From Planctomycetota bacterium (GTDB taxonomy: Bacteria; Planctomycetota; Phycisphaerae; WQYP01): a stretch of 5,701 nt of DNA. The notes beneath the pieces are model-generated. The model did not search any database. It saw only the letters and a list, made by a program, of their open reading frames with translations, and had not been told where the DNA came from. Positions 4,760 through 5,701 of the stretch are shown here, one piece after another. The stretch covers positions 1 to 5,701 of the forward strand of contig JAMDCX010000040.1 of assembly GCA_023489375.1 (NCBI GenBank), read 5' to 3'. How positions within the stretch are numbered: position 1 is the stretch's first letter; each line of letters opens with the position of its first letter. The translations under genes were made by a program, and so were the position numbers.

Positions 4760-5034
4760 CAAAGCTAATTTATAGGCGCTACAGAGCACCAACTTTTGGG
4801 TAGCAGTCACCAAGCACTTTGAAATAAGGAACTGACGCATAATAACTTCCAAATAGTCTTTGCGCCGGTTGGTGCGTAGATTCCGGAGCACCATCCGTCA
4901 TATAGCCACCGGCTATGCCGGTGGTGGAGTATTCAATGGTAATGCCAATCGGGAAGTTATTACGGTCCCATTTATAATCTGAGAAATCGCCACACTTTCA
5001 TTTGCATTTAGTTGCTGCCTTCATCGCGACACTT
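4760..5034 (+). repeat. Large inverted repeat, left arm
   Basis: About 275 bases match the reverse complement of 5428-5701 with roughly a dozen substitutions and one single-base indel, about 95% identity by eye. The match ends at GACACTT (5034), 7 bases before the tRNA promoter -35 box. An internal hairpin, CCACCGGC/GCCGGTGG with loop TAT (4906-4924), is conserved in all copies although its loop differs (TAT, TTT, CAA). A third, more diverged partial copy lies at 1288-1760. No gene is supported. The minus-strand frame reads GYMTDGAPESTHQPAQRLFG and is partly shared with the third copy, but it is broken by stops. Confidence 0.9.
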
Positions 5035-5041
5035 TTTACTT

Positions 5042-5069
5042 TTGCCGGATTCGGTTAAGATGACATAAT
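5042..5069 (+). promoter_or_regulatory. Probable promoter of the tRNA-Pro gene
   Basis: TTGCCG (5042-5047) and CATAAT (5064-5069) match the -35 and -10 consensus at 4 and 5 positions, with a 16-base spacer. The -10 box ends 6 bases before the mature 5' end of the tRNA, so the transcript would have almost no leader. The inverted-repeat arm stops just short of this promoter. Confidence 0.5.
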
Positions 5070-5075
5070 AAACAT

Positions 5076-5131
<56 letters not shown>

Positions 5132-5150
<19 letters not shown>

Positions 5151-5428
5151 TTATCCGGTGGAATCAGGCCGCCGGTGAGAACATCGAATGGTTTTCTCAT
5201 TGAAAAATCAAGGTATGCTTCTATTAACGTCAAGTTCAAACAGACAATTTCCAATAATTGCCACTTTTCCTGACTTTCGGCCGTAACCCATTTATCCTTC
5301 AGGCTTTGCGAGAGTTCAAACACCTTGATGGCCAAATCCGCATGTTCATCCCGGCCCCGGCCCTGAGCCTGTAGCTGCAGTTCCAAATTCGCCAGGCGAT
5401 CCCGCAATTCCGTATCCTTGGCCGCATA
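5132..5428 (-). pseudogene. C-terminal remnant of a site-specific serine recombinase
   Basis: The frame reads YAAKDTE just inside the repeat boundary at 5428, then about 91 residues from a TTG at 5405-5407. It has a coiled-coil-like start (LANLELQLQAQGRGRDEHADLA), a helical segment (KVFELSQSLKDKWVTAESQEKWQLLEIVCLNLTL), then RKPFDVLTGGL and the terminal NRGDRI. This matches, from memory, the C-terminal tail of recombinase-family (resolvase/invertase) proteins common in planctomycetes, which continue as EIVCLNFTL...MRKPFDVLAEGL. The catalytic N-terminal domain and the DNA-binding parts are missing, cut at the right inverted-repeat arm. It has no usable start or ribosome site and should be inactive. 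Its last codons and stop are antisense to the T arm of the tRNA, suggesting that the recombinase gene once lay at the end of an element integrated at this tRNA. Confidence 0.62.
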
Positions 5429-5701
5429 AGTGTCTCGATGAAGGCAGCAACTAAATGCAAATGAAAGTGTGGCGATTTCTCAGATTATAAATGGGACCGT
5501 AATAATTTCCTGATTGGCATTACATTGAATACTCCACCACCGGCCAAGCCGGTGGCTATTTGACGGACAGTGCTCCGGAATCCGCGCACCAACCGGCGCA
5601 AAGACTATTTGGAAGTTATTATGCGTCAGTTCCTTATTTCAAAGTGCTTGGTGACTGCTACCCAAAGGTTGGTGCTCTGTAGCGCCTATAAATTAGCTTT
5701 G
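5428..5701 (-). repeat. Large inverted repeat, right arm (reaches the window edge)
   Basis: Reverse complement of the left arm at 4760-5034. The hairpin is CCACCGGC-CAA-GCCGGTGG (5537-5555). Matching continues to the last base of the window, so the repeat may be longer. The inner end coincides with the point where the recombinase frame becomes recognisable, so insertion or recombination at this repeat probably removed the rest of that gene. Confidence 0.9.

Noticed and set aside
4547..4894. Minus-strand open frame of 115 codons across the hairpin element and left repeat arm
   Set aside because: It runs through palindromic and inverted-repeat DNA, has no ribosome site or recognisable domain, and the corresponding frame is not kept in the third repeat copy.
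5155..5175. Hairpin CCGGTGG/CCGCCGG just after the tRNA as a terminator
   Set aside because: The 7-bp stem contains a G-U pair, no T-run follows, and the sequence is also part of the recombinase coding remnant.

Overview
The window looks like accessory, repeat-rich DNA from a bacterium of the PVC superphylum, most likely a planctomycete of the Phycisphaerae type. This is an inference. It rests on the remembered resemblance of the recombinase tail and the two-helix membrane protein to planctomycete proteins, and on the style of the dispersed palindromic repeats. No marker gene fixes the taxon. About half the window is not coding.

Layout. A small two-helix membrane protein of unknown function (366-869, +) lies in repeat-scarred DNA. 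A complete MoxR-family AAA+ ATPase (1769-2806, -) follows, bracketed by two same-orientation copies of a short non-autonomous transposon (1425-1733 and 2919-3260). Both copies have identical 16-bp terminal inverted repeats, GTAACCGTTCACGGGC. Each has its own 8-bp target-site duplication, perfect for the first and 7 of 8 for the second, so they inserted independently. The GTAA ends and 8-bp duplication fit mobilisation by an IS66-type transposase, but none is encoded here. Next comes a probable partner-switching pair on the + strand: a STAS-domain anti-sigma-factor antagonist (3508-3891) and an RsbW/SpoIIAB-type HATPase (4029-4538). The first gene has a TTGACA promoter overlapped by a perfect 9-bp dyad.

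The right end holds a roughly 100-nt hairpin-rich element (4552-4652), then a large inverted repeat (arms 4760-5034 and 5428-5701, about 95% identical by eye). Between the arms lie a complete tRNA-Pro(GGG) gene with a recognisable promoter and, antisense to it, the C-terminal remnant of what looks like a serine recombinase whose reading frame ends inside the tRNA. A third, diverged copy of the inverted-repeat sequence lies at 1288-1760 and is split by the first transposon copy. The intact arms therefore act as empty-site references and prove that insertion.

How the parts relate. The STAS and HATPase proteins probably form a phosphorylation-controlled switch acting on a sigma factor or other target encoded elsewhere. 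MoxR would act as a chaperone-like ATPase, but its usual DUF58/VWA partners are absent from the window. The rest is mobile-element biology: small elements nested in older repeats, and a tRNA locus that looks like an old integration site. I see no convincing new defence or enzymatic system. The points best worth checking are the transposon family, its relation to the three genic islands, and the inverted-repeat/tRNA/recombinase arrangement.
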